DNA of 64,000 nt, taken from positions 413,183-477,182 of the forward strand of contig NZ_JAEVYN010000002.1 in NCBI RefSeq assembly GCF_016807185.1, read 5' to 3'. Made by a program: the position numbers and the translations under genes. Below, in pieces: positions 42,944 through 51,737 of the stretch (position 1 is the first letter of the stretch; every line of letters begins with the position of its first letter). Source of the DNA: Leptolyngbya sp. Cla-17 (GTDB taxonomy: Bacteria > Cyanobacteriota > Cyanobacteriia > Leptolyngbyales > Leptolyngbyaceae). Under the pieces are notes generated by a model. The model was given only the letters and a program-made list of their open reading frames with translations, was not told the origin of the DNA and did not search any database.

Positions 42944-42996
42944 AAAGCCCAGGAGTTTCCAACAGAGACTTAACTCTGTATGGCTCTCCCGGGCTT
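42944..42996 (-). terminator. Probable expression platform of the guanidine-I riboswitch
   Basis: On the minus strand AAAGCCCGGGAG (42985-42996), part of the aptamer 3' end, can pair with CTCCTGGGCTTT (42944-42955), enclosing a small ACAGAGTTAAGTCTCTGT hairpin. Pairing would break the aptamer, so ligand binding should prevent termination. The T-tract after the stem is short, so termination efficiency is uncertain. Confidence 0.6.
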
Positions 42997-43101
42997 TTTT
43001 CCCGCCGTGTGACCAACTCAGCATTCTCAACAGAATTTTGAGTTAGCTGCTTCTCTCGGACCAGTCACTTAGCTGAATAAACGGCTAAATCGGAACCCTA
43101 G
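42982..43101 (-). promoter_or_regulatory. Guanidine-I riboswitch (ykkC class)
   Basis: The minus strand contains CTAGGGTTCCG (43091-43101), then ACTGGTCCGAGAG, then ACACGGCGGGA and AAAAGCCCGGGAGAG in the order and spacing of the ykkC/guanidine-I aptamer. It precedes the two DUF1989 genes and the carboxylase, the classic guanidine-degradation target, and should switch the operon on when guanidine binds. Confidence 0.93.
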
Positions 43102-43230
43102 AAGCAAATTCCTGTTCATTGACTATTTAGATATATGTCAGATAAAACTTTGATGATTATATAATCAAACTCAAAGCCATGCAATGCCTACCCCAGGCAT
43201 CGGTCATGCCGCAGTCAGTCAATCTTGACA

Positions 43231-44109
43231 ATGTCAGCGGTCAGGCGGCAAAGAATTAAAGAGTTGAAGATGTGGAAAGGGGAACATGTGAAACATAGGG
43301 AAGCCCTAATTCCATTTCCTGCGTCTGGCAATCCTGATCCAATGGATTTACCTGGCTGGCTGCATTGGGTTGACAGTTGTCCCAGTACCAACACCTGGGC
43401 AACGACGCACGCCGATCGCTTACCTCATGGAGCCGTTGTGTTTACGCGCCGTCAAACCGCAGGACGCGGACAACATGGGCGCACCTGGCATTCGCCAATG
43501 GGTGTGCTAACCGCAAGTTTTATTCTCGATTTTCCCATGCCTCAACTATCAGGGTTAAGTTTGGTCATCGGGTTAGCTGTGATTCACGCGATTGAAGATT
43601 TGCTTCCCGACCAACGCGGACGATTGTGCTTGAAGTGGTCCAATGATGTGTTGATTGCCGGACGCAAAGTAGCTGGAATTTTGTGTGAAGCTACTTCGGG
43701 GAGTCGTTCTGGACAGACGCGGGTTGTTGTGGGCATTGGACTCAACCGCTGTGTTGACTTTGTTCAAGCTGAATTATCTCCCGATCAGGTCGGTAACGCG
43801 ATTAGCCTGCATGAAATCTCTACGGTGCCCGAAGAGTTAGATTTGCTGGAGCGATCGCGGCATTATTTGATGCAGGTGCGAGATATTGTTGTTCAACACT
43901 GGGATTCATCCCGATTCGATGGGATTGTTCCTTTATTTCCCGAATTACATCAACGCGATGGATTACGCGATCGCTCCATTACTCTCGAACTGAATGGAGA
44001 ATCGATTTCAGGGCAAGCCGTTGGATTTGATGATCAGGGCAGGTTGTTAGTGCGATCGCCCCAGGGTGTCATTCACCCCTTTACATCAGGTCGGATTATT
44101 CAGTATTGA
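43231..44109 (+). CDS. birA: Biotin--[biotin carboxyl-carrier] protein ligase
   Basis: A monofunctional biotin ligase of about 292 residues. Key motifs are VDSCPSTNTWA, the biotinyl-AMP loop RRQTAGRGQHGRTWHSP, LKWSNDVLIAGRKVAGILCE and VVGIGLNRC; the C-terminal SH3-like domain includes QAVGFDDQGRLLVRSPQGV. There is no N-terminal DNA-binding domain, so it is not a BirA-type repressor. The start is uncertain: ATG 43231 or ATG 43270, neither with a clear ribosome site. It is divergent from the guanidine operon whose carboxylase needs biotinylation; it would also serve acetyl-CoA carboxylase. Confidence 0.9.
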   Translation: MSAVRRQRIKELKMWKGEHVKHREALIPFPASGNPDPMDLPGWLHWVDSCPSTNTWATTHADRLPHGAVVFTRRQTAGRGQHGRTWHSPMGVLTASFILDFPMPQLSGLSLVIGLAVIHAIEDLLPDQRGRLCLKWSNDVLIAGRKVAGILCEATSGSRSGQTRVVVGIGLNRCVDFVQAELSPDQVGNAISLHEISTVPEELDLLERSRHYLMQVRDIVVQHWDSSRFDGIVPLFPELHQRDGLRDRSITLELNGESISGQAVGFDDQGRLLVRSPQGVIHPFTSGRIIQY

Positions 44110-44229
44110 AGCCCCTTTCCCGCATGGGAGAGGGTTTAGGGCAGTGATATGAGGGCTATAAAGTAGGATTTATCTCCCTGAAGCTATCGTGTCAATCGTA
44201 TTGGCGAATGTCGAACACCGAAGCGACAT

Positions 44230-45651
44230 TTACTGTTTCGTCAGCATACTTTCCAACGCAATCTGCAAATCTTGGGTTAGATCTGTGACGGCTTGTTTCG
44301 CATTTTTTCGCCCACCTTGATAAGCGTCCCACCGATCAGATACAGAAATGGGTTTTCCAATCTTGAGAAACGCTTTCTGGTTGCCTAACTTAGGTCGTTC
44401 AAACGAATTTCTTCCTTTAATCCGGCAAACCATGTCCCAAATCAAGAGCGTTGTTTCGGCAAAACGGTCTATAGTCGGTCTTTCGTTCACATAATTACCA
44501 GTGACCGCCACGAAACTTTCCACTAGTCGCATATGCCACACGCGCAAATCGGCTTCTTCGGCAACGCGATCGGCTAGCCCTTTTTCAAGCGGGGAGGCAG
44601 TTTCAAGCTTTATGTCCTCTCGATAGATGCAATCCCACCCGGCTTGTTCCAACCGACGGCAGCGATCTATAACGCTACCTCTAGGTTGCAGGTTGAAATA
44701 ATCTTCTGCAACCTGTAGAGCTGCATTTAACAAAGCCTTCAGTCGTGCTGAAAAGGCTTCATACGAGGGCATTGACGAAGCTGTTGAGCCAGCGCTGTGT
44801 TGATCTGGAATGGGTACTGGAACTGACAAAGCTTTGTGATAAAACCGCGTATAGAAAGCTTCCATCACGGATAGCAGATGTTCACCCAAACAATATAACC
44901 GTTTATACAGAGTAGACTCGTCCAATCGTTGTGCTTGGCTCATCTCTGGGGCTTTTATGCCAGTGTCTATCTCAAGCTGAGTGATAATTTTTTCCACTGC
45001 TGCCCAGGGAGGCGTGACATAGCGATATTCAATCCCAATAGGCAAGATAAAAACTTGCTCCGATCGCTTCTCTTTGACCATATCTTCCACGCACCAAAAA
45101 CCAAGCTGGCTCACTCCCGGCTCTAACGGACTAATAATTTCGTTGTGTCCGTTTGTAGCCCCTTCAGGAGCCGCCGCTAGGGGGAAGTCTCCGTTGGCGA
45201 AGAGAGTGCGGGCAGTTTTCAGCCCCATTAGGTCAATCTTGCCGCGACGAATGGGAATGCCGCCCAGTCGTGGGTAAAGCCAAGTAACCCAAGACCCTGC
45301 CCAAATTGGAATGCCGCGATCGTACATGAAATAAGAATGCACCGGACGTTTCAGCGAAATCCCCTGCTGTTTAGCAACTTGAGGCACCAATCTCCAGATC
45401 AATTGCCCTACACAATAAGGATCGGTGGCACTGGGATGGCGAAAAGCGAGTAAAAACCGAATTTTGCCATCTTGAAATTGACGATAAAGATCAACCAGCG
45501 TTTCTACGTTTTCTGCTTCGATTTGGCGCACCGTAGTCTGAGAGCGAGTCAAAAAAGGAAATGCCCAACTCACCAACCGCCGCACGATGGGATTGAAAAT
45601 AGGAGGAAGAAACTCCAAAGGTGGCTGAACGCGGGTGATGGTGTCAGGCAA
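44230..45651 (-). CDS. 1-acyl-glycerol-3-phosphate acyltransferase-like protein
   Basis: A 473-residue PlsC-family protein. The HX4D catalytic motif is FRHPSATDPY, the glycerol-phosphate site IPIRRG, and the PEG motif APEGATNGHN. It is longer than standard PlsC (about 240 residues), with a helical C-terminal extension of more than 200 residues. The start is a TTG at 45651 with GGAG eight bases upstream; no in-frame ATG occurs before the catalytic region. Likely membrane-associated phospholipid or glycolipid synthesis. The first hydrophobic stretch is IFNPIVRRLVSWAFPFL. Exact acceptor unknown. Confidence 0.83.
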   Translation of the reverse strand: MPDTITRVQPPLEFLPPIFNPIVRRLVSWAFPFLTRSQTTVRQIEAENVETLVDLYRQFQDGKIRFLLAFRHPSATDPYCVGQLIWRLVPQVAKQQGISLKRPVHSYFMYDRGIPIWAGSWVTWLYPRLGGIPIRRGKIDLMGLKTARTLFANGDFPLAAAPEGATNGHNEIISPLEPGVSQLGFWCVEDMVKEKRSEQVFILPIGIEYRYVTPPWAAVEKIITQLEIDTGIKAPEMSQAQRLDESTLYKRLYCLGEHLLSVMEAFYTRFYHKALSVPVPIPDQHSAGSTASSMPSYEAFSARLKALLNAALQVAEDYFNLQPRGSVIDRCRRLEQAGWDCIYREDIKLETASPLEKGLADRVAEEADLRVWHMRLVESFVAVTGNYVNERPTIDRFAETTLLIWDMVCRIKGRNSFERPKLGNQKAFLKIGKPISVSDRWDAYQGGRKNAKQAVTDLTQDLQIALESMLTKQ

Positions 45652-45660
45652 GGGATGGCT

Positions 45661-45767
45661 CCAGAAAGGAAAAGTACGGGGTACAAGGTGCGAAGTACGG
45701 GTGCGGGGTATGAAGTGCGAAGTGCGAAGTGCGATTTAAGTACTCCGTACTCTCAACTCCGTACTTC
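45661..45767. repeat. Intergenic quasi-repeat array
   Basis: Iterated GAAGTGCGAAGTGCG and GTACGGGGTACA-like units on the plus strand, followed by partly complementary CTCCGTACTTCC-like units. They fill the gap between the YciH gene and the acyltransferase gene and belong to the same compositional class as the in-frame inserts. Confidence 0.6.
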
Positions 45768-46124
45768 CTATCCCCCGCTCCCTTTCGCTTTGTAGCCCAA
45801 CTGCTGTAAATATTGAACAATTCTTTGCTTGTGGTCACCTTGAATTTCAAGTTCATTCTCCTTGAGGGTGCCGCCTGCACCACACAGATTTTTCAGTTTT
45901 TTTAGCAGGTCGGTCAAGGTCTCTGGATTTGCCTGAAAACCGCGAATAATGGTCACAGTTTTTCCTTTACGACCTTTGCTGGAAGTCTCTACCCGTGGGC
46001 TTTGCTGATTCGGCGGCAGATCGGGAACACCACGTTGTAGCGCCTCTGAGTTTTCAGAGGCACCAAATTCGCGATAAATAAATCGCTCGGTAGGATTGGG
46101 ATTAGGAGTTTTCTTTTTAACCAC
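45768..46124 (-). CDS. Translation initiation factor SUI1/eIF1-like protein (YciH)
   Basis: A 118-residue protein. The C-terminal 70 residues form the SUI1 domain: KTVTIIRGFQANPETLTDLLKKLKNLCGAGGTLKENELEIQGDH. The first 45 residues are a polar disordered leader (PNPNPTERFIYREFGASEN). The start is a GTG at 46124, 10 bases after the CHAT-FHA stop, so it is co-transcribed with it. Bacterial YciH affects initiation fidelity and stress translation in E. coli; the function in cyanobacteria is unknown. Confidence 0.88.
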   Translation of the reverse strand: MVKKKTPNPNPTERFIYREFGASENSEALQRGVPDLPPNQQSPRVETSSKGRKGKTVTIIRGFQANPETLTDLLKKLKNLCGAGGTLKENELEIQGDHKQRIVQYLQQLGYKAKGSGG

Positions 46125-46134
46125 AAGACTCTGA

Positions 46135-47793
46135 TTAGCTGGATGGTGGGGGTTCAGACGTACTGAGAATCGTAAACTCTAGGGGATTGTTTTGAGAGCT
46201 GCCAAATTTGATCTGGCTTCCTGGCATCAGCAGAACTTCCTGTTGATGCACTCTTTGCCATCTTTTATCATCTAAGGAAACCCAAGTGCCAAAGCGGGAA
46301 ACATCCCGGAGAAAGTAGGTGACATCGTCAAGCGTTCCCTGACTTTCTCGGCGTAGAATCATGGCGTGTTCACGCGAGGCTCCCGCTTCATCTTCTCGCA
46401 AAATCAGGTCATTATCTGGGCTTCTGCCAATGGTCATGTATCCGCCGCGAATTTGCCAAACGCGGTTATCTTGCAGCGATCGCAGACAGGCAACGGAGGT
46501 GGATGATTCTACTCCAATCTGAGTATGTCCGGGTGCGATGGATGCAATCGGCGTAAGCAATTCTCCATCAAATTCAGGGTGCATATACAGCACGGGCAAC
46601 GTCCAGGCTTGCTGATTGAATTTATACACTGCTAGTAGATGTTGACGGGCGATCGCAACCGCCTGATCAATCGGTTTCCGTTCCGCTAATGCTTTGGCAA
46701 ATTCTTGAATAAAGCTCAGCGCCTCCTGATCCGTTATCGAGTTACGCATCCCCAATACGGCAGGCACCCCATGATGAATTAGCACCTCAGCAAGGCTGCT
46801 GCGGGGCATAGGTTGAGATATTTTCCCCCCCGGCATCGTTGCATCGTTGCGATAGTAGTGGTCAGACTGGGCACCCCAACAAGCATTGAATACCGCTAGT
46901 TTTACCTGGCATCGAGTCAACACCTGAGCTAACTCTGTGCCATTCAAAGGCATATCTGGACGGACAAATAACACGCCTCCATCGGGACCCGGCATCCCAT
47001 GCCCGGCGTAAAACATTACGTTGTAATTGCGCGTTTCAAGTGCCTGAATCAGCTCAATTGGAGTGGGTTGAACCAGTGTTCGGACTTCACAAGGAATGTC
47101 TTTGGAACCTCCAATGCCTGAGTTGCCAGAGCTTTTTAACACTTGCGCTAACAGGTCTGCTTCTTGCTCTAGCTTCAGCATGGGCAGGGTTTCTTTAGTA
47201 AGCCCCATGCCGTTGCTATCAGAAGCCTGTCCTTGAACTAACAGGATTTTGAGCGCGGTTTCAGGGCGAGAGGGCGGTAATGCAGAGACATCGCTGGTGG
47301 TGCGACTAAACAAAATGTTTTGGCTTAGGGAAATGGCTGGAGTGCCGGGGGATTCTTGCATAATTTCCCAGGGTAAGGAAATTAGCATAGGATCGCGAAT
47401 TTCAATCTGTAATCTGAGAGGATTTCCTTGCCCGATCGCAATACCACGACTTTGATTAATGCTCACCATAATTGAGCCATCAAATAACCATTGCCATAGG
47501 CTGACACCCAACGTTTGCATCAATCGCGCAGACATCCCTCCTGGTTGATTGGAGTCTGAGGAAATATCGGGCAGTGCAGTCTGCTCAAGCGGATAGGGTG
47601 GCAGGGGGTGGGTGAAAAACATTTCTTGCCACACTTGCCATAATTGACTCAGGGAATCAGTCCAAATGCAATTATGTAGGGCAAGCCCACCGGGATAGGG
47701 CGCTTTGGTTACGTGAATTGCGAAGTGCGCCGCGCCAGAAATCTGTAACGGGGTCACTGCCAAACTCAAGTAGGGGCTTTCAGGTAACGGCAT
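46135..47793 (-). CDS. CHAT-domain caspase-like protein with C-terminal FHA domain
   Basis: A 552-residue protein. The N-terminal 170 residues resemble the beta-rich leader common in front of cyanobacterial CHAT domains (LRLQIEIRDPMLISLPWEIM). The CHAT peptidase core has the catalytic dyad H265 (FYAGHG) and C305 (FNACWG), followed by VPAVLGMRNSITDQEALSFIQEFAKAL. The C terminus is an FHA phosphothreonine reader: GGYMTIGRSPDNDLIL, then ASREHAMI and DVSRFGTWV. The order fits a protease directed by phosphorylation. A PP2C phosphatase gene lies 102 bases upstream on the same strand, and the YciH gene 10 bases downstream. No signal peptide is seen. Confidence 0.9.
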   Translation of the reverse strand: MPLPESPYLSLAVTPLQISGAAHFAIHVTKAPYPGGLALHNCIWTDSLSQLWQVWQEMFFTHPLPPYPLEQTALPDISSDSNQPGGMSARLMQTLGVSLWQWLFDGSIMVSINQSRGIAIGQGNPLRLQIEIRDPMLISLPWEIMQESPGTPAISLSQNILFSRTTSDVSALPPSRPETALKILLVQGQASDSNGMGLTKETLPMLKLEQEADLLAQVLKSSGNSGIGGSKDIPCEVRTLVQPTPIELIQALETRNYNVMFYAGHGMPGPDGGVLFVRPDMPLNGTELAQVLTRCQVKLAVFNACWGAQSDHYYRNDATMPGGKISQPMPRSSLAEVLIHHGVPAVLGMRNSITDQEALSFIQEFAKALAERKPIDQAVAIARQHLLAVYKFNQQAWTLPVLYMHPEFDGELLTPIASIAPGHTQIGVESSTSVACLRSLQDNRVWQIRGGYMTIGRSPDNDLILREDEAGASREHAMILRRESQGTLDDVTYFLRDVSRFGTWVSLDDKRWQRVHQQEVLLMPGSQIKFGSSQNNPLEFTILSTSEPPPSS

Positions 47794-47895
47794 TCGTAAG
47801 CAATGTAGCCCAATTCAAAATAGAGAGCTTTTTAGTATCTTCTGTAATTATTCGTTCTATCAGTCTAATCGGTGTTTGGAAAGAAATTGCAGTCC

Positions 47896-50301
47896 TCAGT
47901 TAGTTTCTATAGATGGGGTGGCTGTTTGGCGTTTAGCAGCACAGGCACCCAATTGCACAGGAGTGAGGCTGATGTTAGAGGTGACCAAGGGCGCGATCGC
48001 GGTTTCTTGTATCCATCCGGCATCGCCCGGTTGACCAAAGGGTGTTGCTTGATCCGTAGTCCTCGCTGCTGTAGGCAGAGAGCACACTTTAAGCTGTAGC
48101 CAACGTTGATCCAAGCGCACTTGCACAGCAGCCACTTCCAACACTGTCCCCACGGGAATCGAAATCAGGCGTGATAAAGGCTGACCTGATTCGGCTGTGC
48201 TAGCAAGCTGAGATTGGAGACGCACTGGAGCTTGACCCACACCATCAACCGCACCACGATTGACTAACACCCGCGATTGAGTCGTCAAAAAAGGAGATGC
48301 AGCAACACTGGGGCTAGGAGAAGCAACACTGGAGGCACTGGGAGCGGGACTCGCAGGGACGCTATCAGGAGAACCAGCGGTGCTTTCTATCGCTGGAAAT
48401 AGTCGGCTACCGATACTGGGAAACAGCCAGACCAGCGTCGAACCAGCGGCTCCTAACAGGATGAGTAATCCCAATAGCCAGGGAAAGAGGCTAGGGCGCG
48501 ATCGCGCAAACTCTGACTTTCGCGCTGGCTTTTTAAGCTGGGTTTTGAGTGTGGAATTAATAGGTGACTGCGCCGTAGCTAAATGAGTCTCGGTCACGGG
48601 AGTTCTGTCAGCAGAAATTCGTGAAACGCTCCTTACAGGAATCGCAGATAATTTTGCCAGAGATTCGGACCAGCGAAGCTCAGCCTCACTGGATGGAGGC
48701 GTTGAATCAACGCGACAGTGAAGTAGCCCAACGGTGACGTTGTCATGCCCATTTTGTTGATTGGCGATCGCCACTAACTGCCGTACAGCGGTTGGTACGT
48801 TTAACGTGCCCTCCAGTACTGGCACTAACATAGTTTGCCAGTACTCTTCAATCAGATCGTTGTCGCTTAACCCATCCGAGCACAGCAAAAACAAACACTC
48901 TTCATCTAAAATAAAGCGCTGAACAGTGGGATGCAGCATGGAAGCATTCATCCCTAACGCCTGCACCAAAGAGCCTGAACTGGGCTGTCGTAAAGCATCT
49001 CGGTACAGTCCATAGCCCATCCGCACTTCTCGTGAAGCGAGGTCATCGTCTAAGGTTACTTGATGGCAGCCTGTGCGGGTGATGCGATAGGCGCGGCTGT
49101 CTCCCACATGGGTCAGGTATAGCTCATGGTTTTGTACCAATGCCATCACCAGCGTTGTGCCCATACGCTGCCGCTCTTGGCGACGCTCGGTATCGTTTCG
49201 TTGAACAATCGTGTCGTTTGCTGCGATCGCGGTTCGTTTTAGTTCCAGCGTCAAGGCATCGGGGCTAGAAGCATCCGACAGTATGGGTTGCAGCCGCTGC
49301 TGCACAGTTGCGATCGCTAAATTAGAGGCAATGTTTCCACCTTCATGTCCGCCAATCCCATCGCAAACCACCACCAAAGCCGTTGAATTGACGGCGTTTG
49401 GGGCTGGAGCGAGCCTGACTGATTGCGTCATGCCACTGGCAGGGTAGCAAGCATCTTCGTTGCGCTGACGAGTGGGTCCTTGATCCGTTAAAGTGGCAAA
49501 TTCCACCACGCGGGATTGCGCCTGACTCCACACCGCGATCGCTTGATCGAACAATCCAATCAACTGTTCGCTATGGCTAATCTGCCCTTGCTGCATTTGC
49601 TCACAGACGGCACTCAAAAAGGGCGCGATCGCAGTCTGCGCTCCGAACTGCCACTGCTGCCAAAAGGTTCCCAAATCCACCAAACTGCAAGACGACGGCT
49701 GGTAATCACCCACTAAGCTCAGGAGGCGAATCAAAGATCCCTCTACGCGCAAATTTTCTGTTGACAACAAGCTAGCCGCCACGCCTTCCTGATTCAGCGG
49801 CTCCCAGAGCTGCGCCATTTGCCAAAACCAATGAAGCTGTTGTAGTGAACTAGCCTCTCTCCAAACCGCCTCTAACCCTGGCATTAACGCTCCAGATTGC
49901 ACCGCACCGCCAATCTGGATATCAGCGGGATAAATCGGAGCATTTTCTAGCAGCACAACCACAGAACTGGGCAGTTGGGGATTGGGTAGCAATGCATAAA
50001 CTTGTGGCACATGCAGCCAATGTGACACTAACCGCTGATAGCACACCACACCATGGGGCAATTCTTCTAAGGACTCTGGCAACAACCCAGGCTTTGTGTC
50101 CAAAAAGATCGACCCCTGTTTGCACACATAGCGCTCTGATAGCAGATCCCCAGGTGAAAATATGGGCGATCGCTGAGCGATCGCCCACAAATAATGCTTA
50201 GGCAAAAAAGCCCCACATTGCAGGCAATAGCGATCGCTCTCAAAGCTGGGAACTTGACAAAGAGCATTTGAACAATAAATCGTTGCCTCAGAGCTATCCA
50301 T
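47896..50301 (-). CDS. Membrane PP2C-type protein phosphatase with zinc ribbon
   Basis: An 801-residue protein. The N-terminal zinc ribbon has four Cys (YCSNALCQV and YCLQCGAF). Residues about 50-270 look like a degenerate kinase lobe, with ENLRVEGSLIRLLSLVGD where HGDIKPEN and DFG would be. The PP2C domain (about 275-525) has all metal motifs: TDQGPTRQRNEDA, VVCDGIGGHEGG, MGTTLV, HVGDSRAY, CSDGLSD and GHDNVTV. A Ser/Pro linker, one transmembrane span (LFPWLLGLLILLGAAGSTLV) and an outer Ser/Ala-rich plus SH3-like tail follow. It probably counters Hanks kinases at the membrane; the next gene encodes a phospho-binding FHA protein, a likely client. Confidence 0.9.
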   Translation of the reverse strand: MDSSEATIYCSNALCQVPSFESDRYCLQCGAFLPKHYLWAIAQRSPIFSPGDLLSERYVCKQGSIFLDTKPGLLPESLEELPHGVVCYQRLVSHWLHVPQVYALLPNPQLPSSVVVLLENAPIYPADIQIGGAVQSGALMPGLEAVWREASSLQQLHWFWQMAQLWEPLNQEGVAASLLSTENLRVEGSLIRLLSLVGDYQPSSCSLVDLGTFWQQWQFGAQTAIAPFLSAVCEQMQQGQISHSEQLIGLFDQAIAVWSQAQSRVVEFATLTDQGPTRQRNEDACYPASGMTQSVRLAPAPNAVNSTALVVVCDGIGGHEGGNIASNLAIATVQQRLQPILSDASSPDALTLELKRTAIAANDTIVQRNDTERRQERQRMGTTLVMALVQNHELYLTHVGDSRAYRITRTGCHQVTLDDDLASREVRMGYGLYRDALRQPSSGSLVQALGMNASMLHPTVQRFILDEECLFLLCSDGLSDNDLIEEYWQTMLVPVLEGTLNVPTAVRQLVAIANQQNGHDNVTVGLLHCRVDSTPPSSEAELRWSESLAKLSAIPVRSVSRISADRTPVTETHLATAQSPINSTLKTQLKKPARKSEFARSRPSLFPWLLGLLILLGAAGSTLVWLFPSIGSRLFPAIESTAGSPDSVPASPAPSASSVASPSPSVAASPFLTTQSRVLVNRGAVDGVGQAPVRLQSQLASTAESGQPLSRLISIPVGTVLEVAAVQVRLDQRWLQLKVCSLPTAARTTDQATPFGQPGDAGWIQETAIAPLVTSNISLTPVQLGACAAKRQTATPSIETN

Positions 50302-50490
50302 GAAAATAGAGTGCTATCAATATCTATCTCTAAAACGCTGGTCAAAAGTGGGAACTCAGTTCTCAATCCAAGACCCTATTCATTTCTAATATTAACTTTA
50401 TGAACCAAACCACTGAAAGAGTAATCTCCTTACGTGCAATTGTCAGCTTCAGCAAATTTTTCTCTTAAAAAGGAAGCTTTTAAAGAACGA

Positions 50491-50509
50491 TTTTACCTAA
50501 ATTTAACCT
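50491..50509 (+). promoter_or_regulatory. Pho box upstream of pstS
   Basis: Two 8-base repeats, TTTTACCT (50491-50498) and TTTAACCT (50502-50509), with a 3-base spacer match the cyanobacterial PhoB/SphR box (PyTTAAPyPy-type direct repeats of 11-bp period). GATAAT at 50513-50518 could be the -10. Phosphate-starvation induction of the pst operon is inferred. Confidence 0.7.
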
Positions 50510-50612
50510 TTTGATAATCAAAACTGAACTTTAAATCATTTGCTCTTAACCCTGACAAAGTATTGTGAGCAATGAAGATCTTACTGAACATTTAACTTTC
50601 TGGAGCATAAAT

Positions 50613-51620
50613 ATGGTGTTTGACAAAGTGAAGCTTGTGCCTAACCGCTTCACGGCGATCGTGAGCGCGGCGGCTGTAACAGCGGCAGTGGTCGGTCTAT
50701 CTGTAAATGCTGTAAACTCTCAGGGTTCTGTCGTCAAGATTGATGGCTCTAGCACTGTCTTCCCCATCACTGAAAAAATTGCAGAAGCTTCTAAGAAAGC
50801 TGGTGGCGCTAATGTAACAGTGGGCATCTCCGGTACGGGTGGTGGTTTCAAGAAGTTCTGTGCAGGTGAAACGGATATTTCCAACGCATCTCGCCCCATT
50901 TTGAAGAAAGAAATGACTGCCTGCGCTGCTAAAGGCATCAAATACGTTGAATTGCCCGTTGCTTTTGACGCACTGACTGTGGTTGTAAACCCCGGCAACA
51001 CTTGGGCAAAGAATTTGACCACGGCTGAACTCAAGAAGATTTGGGAACCAACCAGCACCATTAAGAACTGGAAAGATGTTCGGGCTGGCTTTCCTAATCA
51101 ACCCTTGAAGCTATATGGACCCGGTGCAGATTCTGGTACCTTTGATTACTTCACTGAAGCGATCAATGGCAAGTCCAAGGCAGTCCGTAAAGACTTTACG
51201 GCTAGCGAAGATGACAACGTATTAGTTCAGGGTGTTTCCAAAGATAAAGGCGCTTTAGGCTACTTTGGTTATGCTTACTACAAATCGAACAAGAACCGCC
51301 TCAGAGCCGTTACTGTCAACGGCGTTATGCCTTCTGAGCAAACCGTAGAAAACGGTAGATACACCCCTTTGTCTCGCCCTCTCTTCATCTATGTCAGCAC
51401 CAACGCTGCCAAGAAGCCTGAAGTCAGGAAGTTTGTTGATTATTACATCAAGAACGCAGGCAGAACTGCCGATTCCATTGGTTATGTAGGTCTGCCTGCT
51501 AGGGCTTACCCGGCGGTCACGAAGCGGTTTAGCGCTAGTAAAACTGGCACTATCTTTGGTGGAGAAGAAGCAGTGGGTTTAAAGGTGGATGACCTACTAA
51601 ACCGCCAACTAAAAGAGTAA
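50613..51620 (+). CDS. pstS: Phosphate ABC transporter substrate-binding protein
   Basis: A 335-residue periplasmic phosphate-binding protein. It has a signal peptide (FTAIVSAAAVTAAVVGLSVNA), the N-terminal phosphate loop KIDGSSTVFPITE, SGTGGGFKKFCAGETDISNASRPI, and GPGADSGTFDYFTEAI. The ATG at 50613 has GGAG seven bases upstream and gives a proper signal sequence; the frame to 50565 lacks one. It heads pstSCAB and is followed by a strong hairpin that should favour pstS transcript over the distal genes. Confidence 0.95.
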   Translation: MVFDKVKLVPNRFTAIVSAAAVTAAVVGLSVNAVNSQGSVVKIDGSSTVFPITEKIAEASKKAGGANVTVGISGTGGGFKKFCAGETDISNASRPILKKEMTACAAKGIKYVELPVAFDALTVVVNPGNTWAKNLTTAELKKIWEPTSTIKNWKDVRAGFPNQPLKLYGPGADSGTFDYFTEAINGKSKAVRKDFTASEDDNVLVQGVSKDKGALGYFGYAYYKSNKNRLRAVTVNGVMPSEQTVENGRYTPLSRPLFIYVSTNAAKKPEVRKFVDYYIKNAGRTADSIGYVGLPARAYPAVTKRFSASKTGTIFGGEEAVGLKVDDLLNRQLKE

Positions 51621-51633
51621 TCAATTTTTAGTT

Positions 51634-51661
51634 AAGGGGCGCACACTAGTGTGCGCCCCTT
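51634..51661 (+). terminator. Perfect hairpin between pstS and pstC
   Basis: AAGGGGCGCACAC pairs with GTGTGCGCCCCTT around a CTAG centre, followed by T-rich sequence. It is probably an attenuator or mRNA stabiliser giving excess PstS relative to the permease. Confidence 0.85.
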
Positions 51662-51737
51662 TGATTTGAGTAACGCGATCGCTCTAAAAGTCAGCACGTT
51701 TCTTGCTGGCTTTCCACTTTTTTGACAGATTAAAATT

